A stretch of 64,000 nt of DNA from Cordia subcordata (taxonomy: Eukaryota > Streptophyta > Magnoliopsida > Boraginales > Cordiaceae). The notes beneath the pieces are model-generated. The model ran no database searches and had not been told where the DNA came from. It worked only from the letters and a program-made list of their open reading frames with translations. Shown here one piece after another: positions 43,845 to 56,224 of this stretch; position 1 is the first letter of the stretch, and each line of letters starts with the position of its first letter. The stretch covers positions 8,556,001 to 8,620,000 of the forward strand of contig JAPTOF010000015.1 in assembly GCA_028554755.1 (NCBI GenBank), in the 5' to 3' direction. Made by a program: the position numbers and the translations under genes.

Positions 43845-45658
43845 TGATGTGTTGTATTTTTGTGTGTGTTTACATCATCATTTTTCTATGTTTAAGAGGC
43901 TTTTTGAGCTTTAGAGAGATGCATTAGTATAGTACATATGATAGAGATAGGCTTAAGCGTATGCAAATGTACGCAGTTGAGTTTAAAGACAAACACTATA
44001 GTAACACATGCTTATTTCTTCTGTTTGGTGAAGTTAGGTCAAAAGCTCGAGACTTTAATTGATGGAAAATTGGTGTTGAAGTCCAGCTTGAGGGGTTCAA
44101 GATGTAGGGAAGTATAAAAGAAACTTTTGGAGGTAACCGGGATAAAAAAAGAGCAACTGGGGCAAAACGGACACAACGCGAGAAAATCAACCAAGGTTTT
44201 GACCTGGCCAGTCGACCCCCCTCCTAGGGCTGGTTAACCAGCCTGGCTGACTGGCCAAACCGGAGAGCAAGGTCCTTAGGCTGATCAACCTAGGTGCTAG
44301 GCCAGTCGACCGGCTAAGGCCCCAGGCTGGATGCATTTGCTGCACTATTTAAGCCCTTTTTTAGCTCTTTTTGGATATATTCAACCTCTTATCACACACC
44401 CATCGCAAACACACAAAACCCTACCTTCACCCACCTCTAATACATACACTAATGCACACACCCACCTAGATTCAAGCTTATTTAGAGGGTTTCAAACACT
44501 TGGATTAGAGCTTGCTACAAGAATTTGTACAAGATTTACTAGGATGAAAATGGAGTTTCTTATTCTCTCTTTCATTCTATTTTATGCTATGTTTAAGTAG
44601 AATTATTTAGGGTGATTGAACTTGTGTAATGGATTGATTGTATACTCTTAGATTATGGGATTTGATGGCTTAGTATATACATATGTTATGTTTTTCTTGT
44701 TTTAATGGCTATTGTTCAATACATGTTAAGGTGTTTGATAATATGCCTATGAGAGTTGCATATGTATAAATTGAAGTCTATTTTCAACTAAATGCCTCTA
44801 ATCTATTCTATAATCATGTCTAAGTGATTGTGTGCAGATTTTATGAAGTGGGTAATACTTATAATCATATAAATGTGTATGTTTGCATGCCTAGTAATCT
44901 GAGCATGAAGATGTTTGGTAGGTGAATAGGTTCATTTATTCATAAACACCTTGCCCTAGCAAATGTGTGAATGCACTAATAGGTCAAATCACGCAATAGT
45001 GACCCAAGTATGACAATGTGTAATTTAAGGCTAGTCTAGACTCTCCTTTGGCTTTAAATCCAACTAATAGGTTTCTAGATAGGCTTAGTCGGCCCTAGCG
45101 AGACTAGGTCTTGGCTTAAATCTAGCCAACGGTTTAGGTACTAGGGTAGGTTCATTCTAGGTCATCTGGGAAACTAGTTAGTCACTCTTAAGGCCCTAGG
45201 TAATAAGGCCCTTGCCTAGCTCTAGGAGGTGCCACCTAGGGACGGACGCGCACTAAGTCCTCGAGAGAAATTGGGACACTAATTAGCAGCCTAGTTAAGA
45301 GCAATTGATAATTAAGCCAAACCCCTACAATCCTATAGCATTTGAGTTTAGAATCACCTATTAGCAAGTAAAATTCACCCTAATCCATTCCATTTGTTAG
45401 TTCTCTCTAGATAGTTTGATTCCCTACTTTCCATTTCCATAATGTAGTTCTATTTCCTTTAGTTACAACTCTTATAAATCCAAAAACCCCAAACATTGGT
45501 TAGATTAGGTTTTCTTTTAGGCACTCTCTAGGACACACATATAGAATCCATTCCCTAAAAGATCCTCATGTGGTTCGACACCTATTCTCGCACACACTAC
45601 ACTACACTAATCCGGGCGCTTATGGGTCTTTAGAGCTTGTACTCGAGAGATGCACCAA
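43845..45658 (+). repeat. gypsy LTR shared by P1 (3') and P2 (5')
   Basis: 1814 bp from TGATG (43845) to CACCA (45658). A PPT precedes it and a PBS follows it, so one LTR serves two elements. TATA-like CTATTTAAG at 44345-44353, preceded by ccagtcgac palindromes at 44207-44320. Confidence 0.85.
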
Positions 45659-45664
45659 GTTCTT

Positions 45665-45682
45665 GCCATCGTTATTGGGGAG
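45665..45682 (+). promoter_or_regulatory. P2 primer binding site, degenerate
   Basis: TGCCATCGTTATTGGGGA aligns with the Asp-tRNA PBS of G2 and is followed by ggcac, as in G2. Twelve of 18 positions match the tRNA complement; five of six differences are transitions. Confidence 0.65.
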
Positions 45683-45976
45683 GCACAGTGGTTTGTGTTC
45701 TTTGCTTGTGTGTTTTAATAGTTCCTTTTTGTTTGTTTTGCTTGATTTTGTTAGCTTGCTCTAGTAAGTTGTTTATCTTGCTTTGTGTTTAGTTTCTTTG
45801 ATCTTTTTGTGTTTACTTTCTGTTCTTAGCATAGTTTACTTGTTTAGCTTTCCTAGTTTGCTTTAGATTTTGCTTTTGTTTTTAGTAGACTTCATAGGTT
45901 TGTGACTTATTTACTATAGTTTTATGATTGTTGAAGTTTTCGAGGGTTGAAGTGACTAGAGTGAGGATAGTGTTGC

Positions 45977-47600
45977 ATGCTTGGTAAGAGATCCCTTAGG
46001 AATCCCTTAGTTTTATTTAATCCCGAACCCGATAAGATTGTACGACACATTAAGAATTAAAGATATCTTCTTGAGAAGATACTCGATCCAAATAATCCTT
46101 TTATCCCTCTCATTCCCCCTATGAATCCTATTTCACTGCTTGATCACCATGGGTATCAAGCCCAAGATCATTTTAGACAAGAGCCCCTTAGACCAGACCC
46201 GCCCATCAACAATGAGCTGACACTTGGGGAATTCTCCCTCTCCAATGCCTTTGAGCTTAATTTGGCTATTAATATACAGGGGTTGGGGGAGGCAAGTTTC
46301 ATAATTAAGCCTAACATGTTGGCTATGTTCCCATCCTTCAATGGATGAGCTACAAGAGTCCCTTAGACCACATTACCAATTTTATAGAAATGAGTTCCAC
46401 GCTTTATGTTCCCAATGTGTCTCAAGAGGTCATTCATCTTAGGTTATTTCCATTCACCTTTAAGGACGAGGCTAAGTCTTGGTTTCATTCTCTACCTAGT
46501 GGTTGTCTCACATCATGGGCTGAGCTTCAATCTAGGTTCTATAAAAAATTCTTCCCTATGGCCAAGATGGCCGACCTTAATGAATCCATTATGACGTTCT
46601 CCTAATATGATTTAGAGTCCTTTCATGAGGCTTGGGAGAGGTTCAATCACCTTCTTAGGCAATGTCCTTATCATGGATATGATAAGCATTACCTACTCTA
46701 ATATTTCTTTCGAGGTTTCAATGAACAAAATAGAATAATGGTTAATGCCATCTCCGGTAGGGGATTTTATAATTTGAGGGCGAATAAGGCATAGGAGAAA
46801 ATGGATTTTTTGGCCAAAAACTCTTTCCAAAATTCGGTTATGGATAGGTCTAGTCGGGGAGTAAATAGAAGAGATGCTCATGAGGTTGAAGTTTCTTTAG
46901 ACTTGCCCACTAAGGTAAAGACCTTAACGAACAAGCTAGATCAATTTATTACTTTGTCCCTTTCCTCTCACAATCATAGGACTAGTTTTATAGGTTCTTC
47001 CTCCACTTCTTTGGTAGTTGAGGCTTGTGCGTTGTGTTCCGAGTCGACTCACGAGACTGTTGCTTGCCTCTTAGCACCCTAGTTTCCTAAGTTTATGCAA
47101 GAGCAAGTGTGTGCTACATAAGGACATTCTCGTAAGTACAATCCATACTCTAACACGTGCAATCTAGGTTAGAGGGACAACCCTAAGTTTTATTGGAGAT
47201 AGGGTTATCATGAGTCTTCTTATTCCCAGCCCCAAGCCTTACTCCAGTAGTGACCCTATCTTGCTAACCCCCCAGGGTTTTACAATCTCCATCAACCTAG
47301 GCTTCCTAGTGCTTCTCAGCGATAGGCACTCCCTGCTTCTTCTAGTAGCTAATTCCCTAGCAATGAGGTGACGAAGTTGATGCAGTACATTCAGAATCAA
47401 CAATGTGCATTAGCTAGTTAGCAGTAACAATTAACAGATAATAGGTAAAAGATGGCTAACTATAAGTAGTAGATGCTGGGTTTAAGGCATAGTTAGTGCA
47501 GCTTGTCACCAAATTCAGCATTAGAGACCCCGAGAAGTTCCCTTCTCAGCTAGAGGAGAAAACCCTAGAGTCCAGTCCTATTCCTCCACTGACACCACTT
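45977..47600 (+). pseudogene. gypsy P2 gag
   Basis: The ATG at 45977 begins MLGKRSLRNPLVLFNPEPDK, parallel to G2 gag. A stop follows within 25 codons. The capsid continues with IIKPNMLAMFPSFNG, SSTLYVPNVSQEVIHLRLFP and WAELQSRFYKKFFPMAKMAD, then SRGVNRRDAHEVEVSLDLPT, ALCSESTHETVACLL (Cys motif) and a Gln-rich tail. Stops and frameshifts are frequent. About 300 bp of leader (45683-45976) precedes it and holds nothing recognisable. Confidence 0.85.
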
Positions 47601-48786
47601 ATCCCACTCTTAAGAGCGGTAGGATAGTGGTAATAGAGTAGGAGTTGATTATGCAGTGCCTGATTGTAGCCCTGTAGAGAGAGGTCATGCTAAAAAAGTT
47701 AAGCCTATTAGAGACCATCGAGAGAGTAGTACTTCCCACTTACATCAGGAGGGAAAGGAGCCCATTGATGATTTCTATGTGTCTAGAGATATTGTGCCTA
47801 GAGTTTCCTTCCCATCTACCTTATAGAGGCCTACACCTAGCAAGGATTCTAGGTTTTTCAAGATCTTAGAGCATCTTAAGGACCTTAAGGTCAATCTTCC
47901 CTTAATAGATGCAATTCTTTCCATTCCCTCCTATTCTAATTTCTTCAAGGACCTTTGTACAAAGAAGTGTAGATCATCGAACATTCCTAAGAAGGTGAGG
48001 CTTACAGAGAAAGTAAGTAGGATTTGTACTTCGACCCTTTTGCCCAAGATGAGTGACCTTGGAGCTTTCACTGTTCCTTGTAGGATCCATGAGACAGATT
48101 GTCACGCCTTACTAGATTTAGGGTCCAGTTTGAATCTCATTCCCTACTCCGTCTACTAGCAGCTAGGTCCAGATAAGTTATACCCTATACGTGTTACTCT
48201 TCAACTAGCTGATAGATTCGAGCGTAGACCTAGGGGGTGGTAGAGGATGTTATGGTCCAGGTAAGTGAGTTCATATATCCTGTTGACTTTGTTGTATTAG
48301 ATATGGATTCGGGTCATGATTCTAGAGATTTTACACCCGTTCTTTTACGTCGCCCCTTCCATGTTATCGCATATGCTATTATCCATTGTAGGTCAAGGTT
48401 ATTAGAGATGAAATTTAGGAATTCGAGGTCTACTGTGAAGATTACTGAGGTGGGGAATGGGGCTAGTGTAAGAGAAGAAGAGGATGGAGAAGAGTGCTTC
48501 AAAGTGGTTGTTATTGATCCTTGTGTCAAGGACTTCATAGAGAGAACCATGGTTGATAGAGAAGAATTGAGAAAATTTGAAGAGTTATTGACTAGCTTTG
48601 ATTTAGAGACCCCAAAGCGGAAACGTATAGCTTCTACCTCTTTAGTTGAGGATTCCATCATTGATAATTTGCTTGAGTTTATTCATTCTATTCTTGATTC
48701 TACTAATGACCCCATTGATGATGTTGAGCTTGAGATGCCCTTGGTTGAGCCTAACCCATCTTTGGAGCTCAACCCGAGCATTTAAA
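47601..48786 (+). pseudogene. gypsy P2 protease and linker
   Basis: The gag C-terminus (RPTPSKDSRFFKILEHLKDL, FKDLCTKKCRSSNIPKKVRL) leads to the protease, whose active site LLDLGSSLNLIPYSVY (Asp codon 48115-48117) is intact. 48237-48785 is open: VEDVMVQVSEFIYPVDFVVL, the HVIAYAIIHCRS region, then the acidic linker REEEDGEECFKVVVIDPCVK and SLELNPSI. Stops lie upstream at about 48157 and 48216. The RT start follows at 48787. Confidence 0.83.
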
Positions 48787-48880
48787 GTATGCTTTCCTAG
48801 GTCATAGTGAGACCCTTCTAATTATCATAGCTTTTGATCTTTCTAGTGAACATAAGAAGCGTCTCTTAGAGGTTCATAGG
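48787..48880 (+). pseudogene. P2 reverse transcriptase, first part (left of G2)
   Basis: Reads KYAFLGHSETLLIIIAFDLS then SEHKKRLLEVHR, the entry to gypsy RT. It ends at the target repeat atagg, with the next codons at 59668. Confidence 0.83.
48876..48880. repeat. G2 target-site duplication, left copy
   Basis: atagg, identical to 59663-59667. Confidence 0.93.
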
Positions 48881-50597
48881 TGATGTCTTCTTTCGAGTGC
48901 AAGCTTTAAAAGACCCGCAAGCGTACGGATGTGCAATATAGTGTATACGAGTGCAGGTGTCGAACCACAGGGAGGCGTGAATGATGTGAATGAATTCTAT
49001 GCTTGGTATCCTAAAAGTGCCAAAGAGAAAGATCTAAATTATATATATTTCTTTTCTTTTGGATTTTGGATTGTCGGGAGCTCTATGTAAATGAAATAAA
49101 ACTAAACTATGAATAAAAACAAATGGAAACATAAGTTGATTAAGAGGAAACTAACAATTGGAAAGGGATTAGGGTGACTTTGGCTTATGAATGGGCAATT
49201 CTATACTCAAATGCTATGGGATTAAGGGATGCTGGCTAACTCTCATAATTGCTCTTAACTAGGTTGCTAATTAGTGTCCTGATTTTCACCTAGGACTCGG
49301 TCTTTGGTCCGTCCTAGGCGACGTCTCCTAGAGCTACGGCGTGGTCCTTATGACCTAGGGCCTCAAGAGTGACTAACTAATTTCCTAGGTGGCTTAGAAT
49401 GAACCTACCTTAGTACCTAAACCGTTGGCTGGGTTTAAAGCCAAGACCTAGTGTTGCTAAGGTCGACTAAATCTATCCTGAAACCTATTGGCTGGATTTA
49501 AAGCCAAAGGAGACTCGACCTAGACTAGCCCTAAATTATGCTTCGTCATTCTAAGGTCACTACAGCAGGATTTCACTTGCTAGTGCATGCAAAATATGCG
49601 CTATTGAAGTTATGCTCGTTACTAGGCATGCTAATACGCATATAGACATGAATAAAAGCACTACCCACTTCATAGCATCCACATATAAACACATAGACAT
49701 GATTATAACATGGATTAGATGTGTTTAGTAACAAACAAACTTCAATTTATATACATGTTATTCATCTAGGCATTTTATCAAACTCATAGACATGAATGAA
49801 ATAACACCCAATTAAACAAGACAAATCAAAACATATATATATTCAGCCATCATATCCCATATCATAAGAGTGTAAAATCAACCCATTACATAAGTTTAAT
49901 CACCCTATACAAATCTACTCAAGCATAATGGAAAATAGAATGAAAGAGATATAACGAAACTCCCTTTCATCCTAGCTAATCTTGACTGCAGCTTTTGAAT
50001 AGATTTGCTTCAAAAGATTGTTGAATCCTCTAACTCAAGCCTGGTTCTTGATGAAAAGTGTGTGAGGCAGCTAGAGAATAGGGTTAAGTGTGTGTGAGGT
50101 TTAGGTGTGAAGTGCGTGTGTGGCTCCTTTTTCCAATTCTGCTCCGCATTGGGCTTTATTTATAGGTTCGTGCATAGCCGGTCGACCTAGCCGGTGGACC
50201 GGCTCTTGAAGGGGGGTCGTCCGGCTTTTCGATGGATCTTTCTGGAGTGGCCGGTCAACCTAGACGATCGACCGGCTCTTCTTCCTTGGTCGTCCGGCTG
50301 ACTTCCTTCATCTAATTTTTCGTCTTTTCAGCCTTTAGTCTTCTCTCTTAGACCCGTGCATGTCCTATCTTCTTCACCTTTCATCGTCCAATCTTTGTCT
50401 TAACCCAGAGTTCACCTAAATCATTGAAAACAAGCAATTAGTGTAGCAATTTATCTCTTAAACTCAATATGCACATTTGTTTACGCTTAAGCCTATTCCT
50501 ATCAAAAGTACTACACTAATGCATCATCATAAGCATTCAACTCCTCTAAAATATAAGTAAATGGCAATGCAAACACACACCAAATCACAACTCATCA
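48881..50597 (-). repeat. G2 3' LTR
   Basis: 1717 bp, TGATG to CATCA. TATA box CTATAAATAAAG opposite 50154-50165. U3 palindromes at 50176-50310 include agccggtcgacctagccgg and ggtcgtccggct. It differs from the 5' LTR mainly by rearrangement of these palindrome units. Confidence 0.93.
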
Positions 50598-50623
50598 ACA
50601 CCCCCAAACCTTCTCCTTGCTTG
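50598..50623 (-). promoter_or_regulatory. G2 polypurine tract
   Basis: Minus strand reads AAGCAAGGAGAAGGTTTGGGGGTGT next to the 3' LTR. It would prime plus-strand DNA synthesis. The same tract adjoins the other gypsy 3' LTRs (15340, 28021, 36386, 62177, and 43825 on the plus strand). Confidence 0.88.
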
Positions 50624-51938
50624 TTCTCAAGCAAGCTTAATCTTCAATTTTATTTTTAAAGCTGATACAATGGATTGCCTAAAGGACTGACTCGCTATCA
50701 GTATTAATTTGAGAAACATGAAGGGGCATTCCTATTGTGAAGAGATCCCTAAGCCTCTTTGGATCTTCCCTCTACTCATAAGGGGTCTCGTTCCTCATGG
50801 GAATTTCCCAAGTAGCTAATCCACCACAAGCCTAGGATTCTAACTCACGCACTCAGGATATTGATATTTCGTGCTTCCTTAACTGACATGGCTTCCCTAA
50901 CATACACCAAGCCTTAAAGATAAGAAGAGAGAGTATACAAACACAATGGCTTTTTATAAGCCTTATTCACATGTCTACAAAGATGATAACTTGTGCTAAG
51001 TTGACATTGTGTCACTTATGCACTTATTCACTAACTTTTAGGTGCCTTTGGCTTTTCTTCATTCATAGATTTTTGCACCTTTTTGCCTCTCTTTTTTTTT
51101 TCATATGCTTTGTATTGGATTCTCAAAACGGAAGAAAAAGAAAGGCTTAGGTATATCAACAAGAACCAATCAAGGAAGGGGCACTCACATCAATAACCCC
51201 TTTTTTTTTTTTTTAACACTCTTTCATACTAGCTATGGGGTGGCTACAAGGGTTATTCTTTTAAGGTTCTCATTCCCCACAACTTTTAAGGGCATCCCCT
51301 CCAAGACTTAGTTTTCAAACCACTCTATTCATTCCCCCACAATGCCTCTCATCTTCATAAATCAATAGCGTCAATCACAAAAGCCAACACAATTATCAAC
51401 AAAGAAATAAATGACTCTCTATGCATCAAAATTGAAAAATTTTCACCATTTTTATGCATGATGCAATCTACCCTAAGCAAGATATAATAAGAAAACCAAA
51501 CTCCCACACCCCCAAACCTAAACTTTGCATATCCTCAAGCAAAAAGAGCAAAGCACAACAAAAACAAGCAAGTCGTCATTACAAAACAAGTAAGGGTAGT
51601 GGGGATAGGGTGCAAGCAGTGGAGAAAGGATAGATACAACCTTGCATTTTCTTCAAAGCTTTCCATGCCAACGATAAATCACCATACTACTAATCCTGTA
51701 ACTCACAATTCATAAACACTCACAAAGAAAACAAGATTAGTAGCATTGCCTATGCATACTTGCATTGGCATGAGCAGTGGTGTATCTTATGGGACAAAGG
51801 ATTGGGATTCAACACTTTTAGATGGGAAAATAAAAAGAAACGAAAGTAAAACAAATGCAAAACTACAGAATTGAACCTAGGTTGCCTCCTAGTAGCGCTA
51901 ACCACCAAGCCGTCAGCCAGACAAATACCAGCCCATCT
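50624..51938 (-). other. G2 non-coding 3' region
   Basis: About 1.3 kb between the pol stop and the PPT. Conserved with the other gypsy elements: hairpin at 50998-51017, pyrimidine/purine blocks (51040-51145), and ggttgcctcctagtagcgct just after pol (51879-51898). No reading frame of note. Confidence 0.75.
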
Positions 51939-53144
51939 TCAACTTCCATAGGCGGGATCCTGAAGATTTAAAACCTCCACACGAGCCATGCTCGGATCAT
52001 ATGCGTGCTTCAGGTGTTGCCCATTTACCGTCAACTCTCGGCCATCTTTCAAGTCTTTAATCTTGACTGCTCCGGAAGGATAGGCAATCATCACCTCATA
52101 TGGACCATCCCATCTCGTCTTAAGCTTTCCTGGAAAGAGTTTTAGTCGTGAGTTAAACAACCAAACTTTATCAAAAGGAGAGAATGATTTCTTAATTATG
52201 TGTTTATCATGAATTCTCTTCATCCTATCCTTATAAAGTTTAGCGTTCTCATATGCCTCAAATTTAAGCTCTTCCAGTTCCGCTAGGTCTAGCCTCCTTT
52301 TCTCACCCGCTCTTGCCAAGTCAAAATTTAGGGCTTTGATTGCCCAATAAGCTCTACGCTCTAGCTCTTCCGGCAAGTGACAAGCTTTAACAAATACTAA
52401 TCTATATGGAGACATACCAATAGGAGTCTTAAAGGCAGTACGGTAGGCCCACAAAGAATCATTTAACCTAATAGACCAATCTTTTCTATCGGGCCTAACC
52501 GTTTTCTCTAAAATGTGTTTGATCTCTCTATTGGATACCTCTACTTGTCCACTAGTCTGCGGGTGATAAGGAGTAGCTACCTTATGGGTGACTGAATATT
52601 TCCTCAGCAAGGCCTCTAAAGTCCTATGGCGAAAATGCAAACCCCCATCACTAATTAAGACCCTAGGGACTCCAAATCTAGAGAAAATGTTCTCTTTAAT
52701 AAATTTAACCACTACCCTATGGTCATTAGTCCGTGTAGGAATAGCCTCAACCCATTTGGACACATAGTCAATGGCCACTAGAATGTATTGAGACCCAAAG
52801 GAAGGTGGAAATGGACCCATGAAGTCTATACCCCAAACATCGAACAACTCGCAAGGAAGAATAGGGGATAAAGGCATCATGTTTCTCCTAGAGATGGACC
52901 CAGATTGTTGACATCTAAAACACTTCTTGCAATATTCCTAGGCATCCCTAAAGAGAGTAGGCCAAAAGAGTCCACTTTGCAAGACCTTCGCGGCAGCCTT
53001 CTTCCCTCTAAAGTGACCCCCACACCCCTCATCATGGCACATGCTCAATACGCTCTCAAACTCCTCCTTAGGCACACACCGGCGAATCATTTGATCCGCA
53101 CACACTTTGAAAAGAAAGGGATCCTCCCAGAAGAAATGCCTAAC
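51939..53144 (-). pseudogene. G2 integrase
   Basis: Zinc region at about 53060-52895 ([21 protein letters not shown]) with one TAG (52938-52940). The open 313-codon stretch 52880-51939 then holds [23 protein letters not shown] and [11 protein letters not shown], with all three catalytic D, D, E residues. The C-terminal domain follows ([40 protein letters not shown]) and ends at DPAYGS. The length is normal for the family. A second stop at about 53145 separates it from RNase H. Confidence 0.92.
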
Positions 53145-54863
53145 TTATGCTAGGAACCTATCTTTTTCTCTTTTCTCCCAGTGGGAAGGAAAACGCCCTG
53201 TGGCAAGATAATTGACAATATGAGCGAACCAAGGTGTGTGATGGGAGATAGCAAATAATTGCTCATCGAGGAATGAATCATGGAAAGGAGTTGGATCACT
53301 AGAAGACTCACAAATAAGTCGGGAAAGATGATCCGCCACTAAATTTTCTCTACCCTTCTTATCCCTAATTTCTATGTCAAACTCTTGAAGGAGGAGCAAC
53401 CACCTAATCAAGCGGGGCTTAGATTCTTTCTTGGACAACAAATACTTCAAGGCCGCATGATCGGTGTAGACAATCACTTTGGATCCCAGGATGTATGACC
53501 TAAACTTGTCAAGAGAGAAGACTATCGCTAGAAGCTCTTTTTCCGTAGTGGTATAATTCTTTTGCGCTTCATCAAGAGTCTTGCTAGCATAGTATACAAC
53601 ATGGGGCAAATTATCCTTCCTTTGACCTAAAACAGCTCCTATTACATAATTGGAATCATCACACATAACCTCAAATGCGAGACTGTAGTTAGGTGGTTGG
53701 ATAATTGGGGATGTAGACAATAAGGATTTAATCCTATTAAAAGCTCTAACACATTCATCATCAAAGTCAAAAGGAACATCTTGTGTTAGGAGCCTAGACA
53801 AGGGACGTGCAATGTGACTAAAATCCTTAATGAATCTACGATAAAATCCTGCATGTCCTAGAAAAGATCTAACATCCTTGACACACTTAGGGACAAGCAA
53901 CTTTTCAATTAATTCAACCTTAGCTGGGTCGACTTGAATTCCATTAGATGATACAACATGACCCAACACTATCCCTCGTTGCACCATGAAGTGGGATTTC
54001 TCCCAACTTAACACTAGGTTCTTTTCCACACATCGGTCTAAGACTAAGGAGAGATGACTCAAGCACTCATCAAAGCTATCTCCAAAGACTGAGAAATCAT
54101 CCATGAAAATCTCTAAATGTCTCTCAATCATGTCACTAAAAATGGCCATCATACATCTCTGAAAAGTCGCTGGGGCATTACAAAGACCGAAGGGCATTCT
54201 CCTATAAGCAGAAGTGCCATAGGGACAAGTAAAGGTGGTTTTTTCCTGGTCCTCGGGAAACACAGGGATCTGGTTATATCCCGATTAGCCATCTAGAAAA
54301 CAATAGTAGCTATGCCCAGCTACTCCATCTAGGATCTGGTCTAAAAAAGGCAATAGGAAATGATCCTTCCTAGTTTTGGAGTTAAGCTTCCTATAGTCAA
54401 TACAAACTCTCCATCCCGTGGAAGTACGTGTAGGGATAAGCTCTCCTCTCTCATTCTCCACAACTATGATCCCGGACTTCTTAGGGACAACTTGGACTGG
54501 GCTAACCCATTCACTGTCGGAGATTGGATAAATAATGCCTGCATCTAAAAGCTTAATGATCTCCTTCTTAACTACTTTGCTCATGTGTGGGTTTAACCTT
54601 CTTTGCATTTCCCTAGAAGGAATGGCTCCATCCTCAAGGTGAATACGATGCATACAAACAGAAGGGTCTATGCCTCGCAAATCATCAATTTTCCACCCTA
54701 TAGCCTTCCTGTGTTTCCTAAGGACCTCTAAGAGACGCTTCTCATGCTCACTAGAAAGATCGGAAGCTATGATGACCGGAAGGGTCTCACTAGAGCCTAG
54801 GAATGCATACTTCAAATGATCTGGAAGGGGTTTAAGCTCTAAAGAAGGGCTAGGCTTAACCAA
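53145..54863 (-). pseudogene. G2 reverse transcriptase and RNase H
   Basis: RT: WKIDDLRGIDPSVCMHRIHL, SEWVSPVQVVPKKSG, RVCIDYRKLNSKTRKDHF, YYCFLDG, then a stop (54285) in place of the Tyr codon. It continues with [15 protein letters not shown] and the catalytic box [13 protein letters not shown] (Asp codons at 54096-54101). The thumb and connection lead to RNase [51 protein letters not shown]. The catalytic aspartates of both enzymes are present, but the Tyr-to-stop change and the frameshift at about 54865 upstream prevent translation. Confidence 0.92.
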
Positions 54864-56224
54864 GGGGGGCCTAGCCTAGCATCATCAATGCGTATATCAC
54901 TAGAACTGGGACTAGAAGGATTAACCTCAAATGACTTATTAATCAAATAGCTCTCAATCAAGGAAGTAGAAGCTACACATTTCTTCTCTACGGTCTCCAA
55001 ATCAAAACTAGAAATCAATTCCTCAAATTTCCTCAAGTCATCTCCATCGGTCATGGTCTTTTCTATGTAATCCTCAACGCAAGAATCAATCACATCCACT
55101 TTAAAGCACTCTTCTCCATCCTCCTCTCCTATACTCGCCCTATTTATCGCCTCTGCAACCTTCATAGTGGATTTCAAATTCCCAAATTTCATCTCTAATA
55201 CCCCCGACCTACAATGGATAATAGCATTTGCGGTGGCAAGGAAGGGGCGACCTAGAAGAATGGGTGTAGAATGTCTAGAGTCGTGTCCCGAATCCATATC
55301 TAACACTATGAAGTCAACAGGGTACACAAACTCACCTACCTGAACCATAACGTCCTCTATCACACCCTTAGGTCTACGCTCAGACCTATCAGCTAGCTGA
55401 AGAGTAACATACGTGGGAGACAACTCACCTAGACCTAGCTGCTGATAGACAGAGTAGGGAATAAGATTCACACTAGATCCTAAATCTAATAAGGCATGAT
55501 CAATTTGTGTCTCACGGATCCTACAAGGAATGGTGAAGGCTCCGGGGTCACTCATCTTGGGTGGAAGGCCCAAGGTACAAATGCTACTCACCTTCTCCGT
55601 AAGCCTCACCTTCTTAGGAATTTTTGATGACTTACGTTTCCTTGTACAAAGATCCTTAAAGAACTTAGAGTAAGATGGGATGGAAGTGATCGCATCTATC
55701 AAAGGAAGATTGACCTTAAGATCTTTGAGATGCTCTAAAATCTTGAAGAACCTAGAATCCTCACTAGGTGTAGGTCTCTCTAAAGCGGATGGAAAAGGAA
55801 CTCTAGGCTCTATATCTATAGATGCATGGGAGTCATCTATGGGCTCTTTTCCCTCCCTATCTGGTTGGGAAGTACTAATCTCTCCCTGATCTCTAATGGT
55901 CTCATTTCTCTCAACAGGACTCTCTCTAGAATTTCCCCCAACAAGGTTACCATGCTGTGCTCTAGGCTCGGAAGAACCACTAGGTGCAAGCACTGCAGAG
56001 TCAACTCCTACCCTATTATCCACTACCCGACCACTTCTAAGAGTAGTGACGGCCTTAGCTTGGGCCTGAGAGGGATAAGTGGTATCGGTGGAGGAACAGG
56101 ATTGGACTCTAGGGTTTACCTCCGGCTGGGAAGGCAATTTCCTAGGGTCTTTAGCGCTTAATTGACTAGCAATCTGTCCTAACTGTGCCTCAAACCTCGC
56201 TATTTGCTGCCTATTTTCTGCCAA
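54864..56224 (-). pseudogene. G2 gag C-terminus, aspartic protease and linker
   Basis: Continuous 450-codon stretch: MAENRQQIARFEAQLGQIAS, the Pro/Ser-rich C-terminus of gag, then protease with LLDLGSSVNLIPYSVYQQLG (Asp codon 55484-55486) and TPILLGRPFLATANAIIHCR. The acidic linker GEEDGEECFKVDVIDSCVED and KFEELISSFDLETVEKK follows. A one-base frameshift near 54865 ends the frame just before RT. Protease would cut the polyprotein. Confidence 0.9.
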
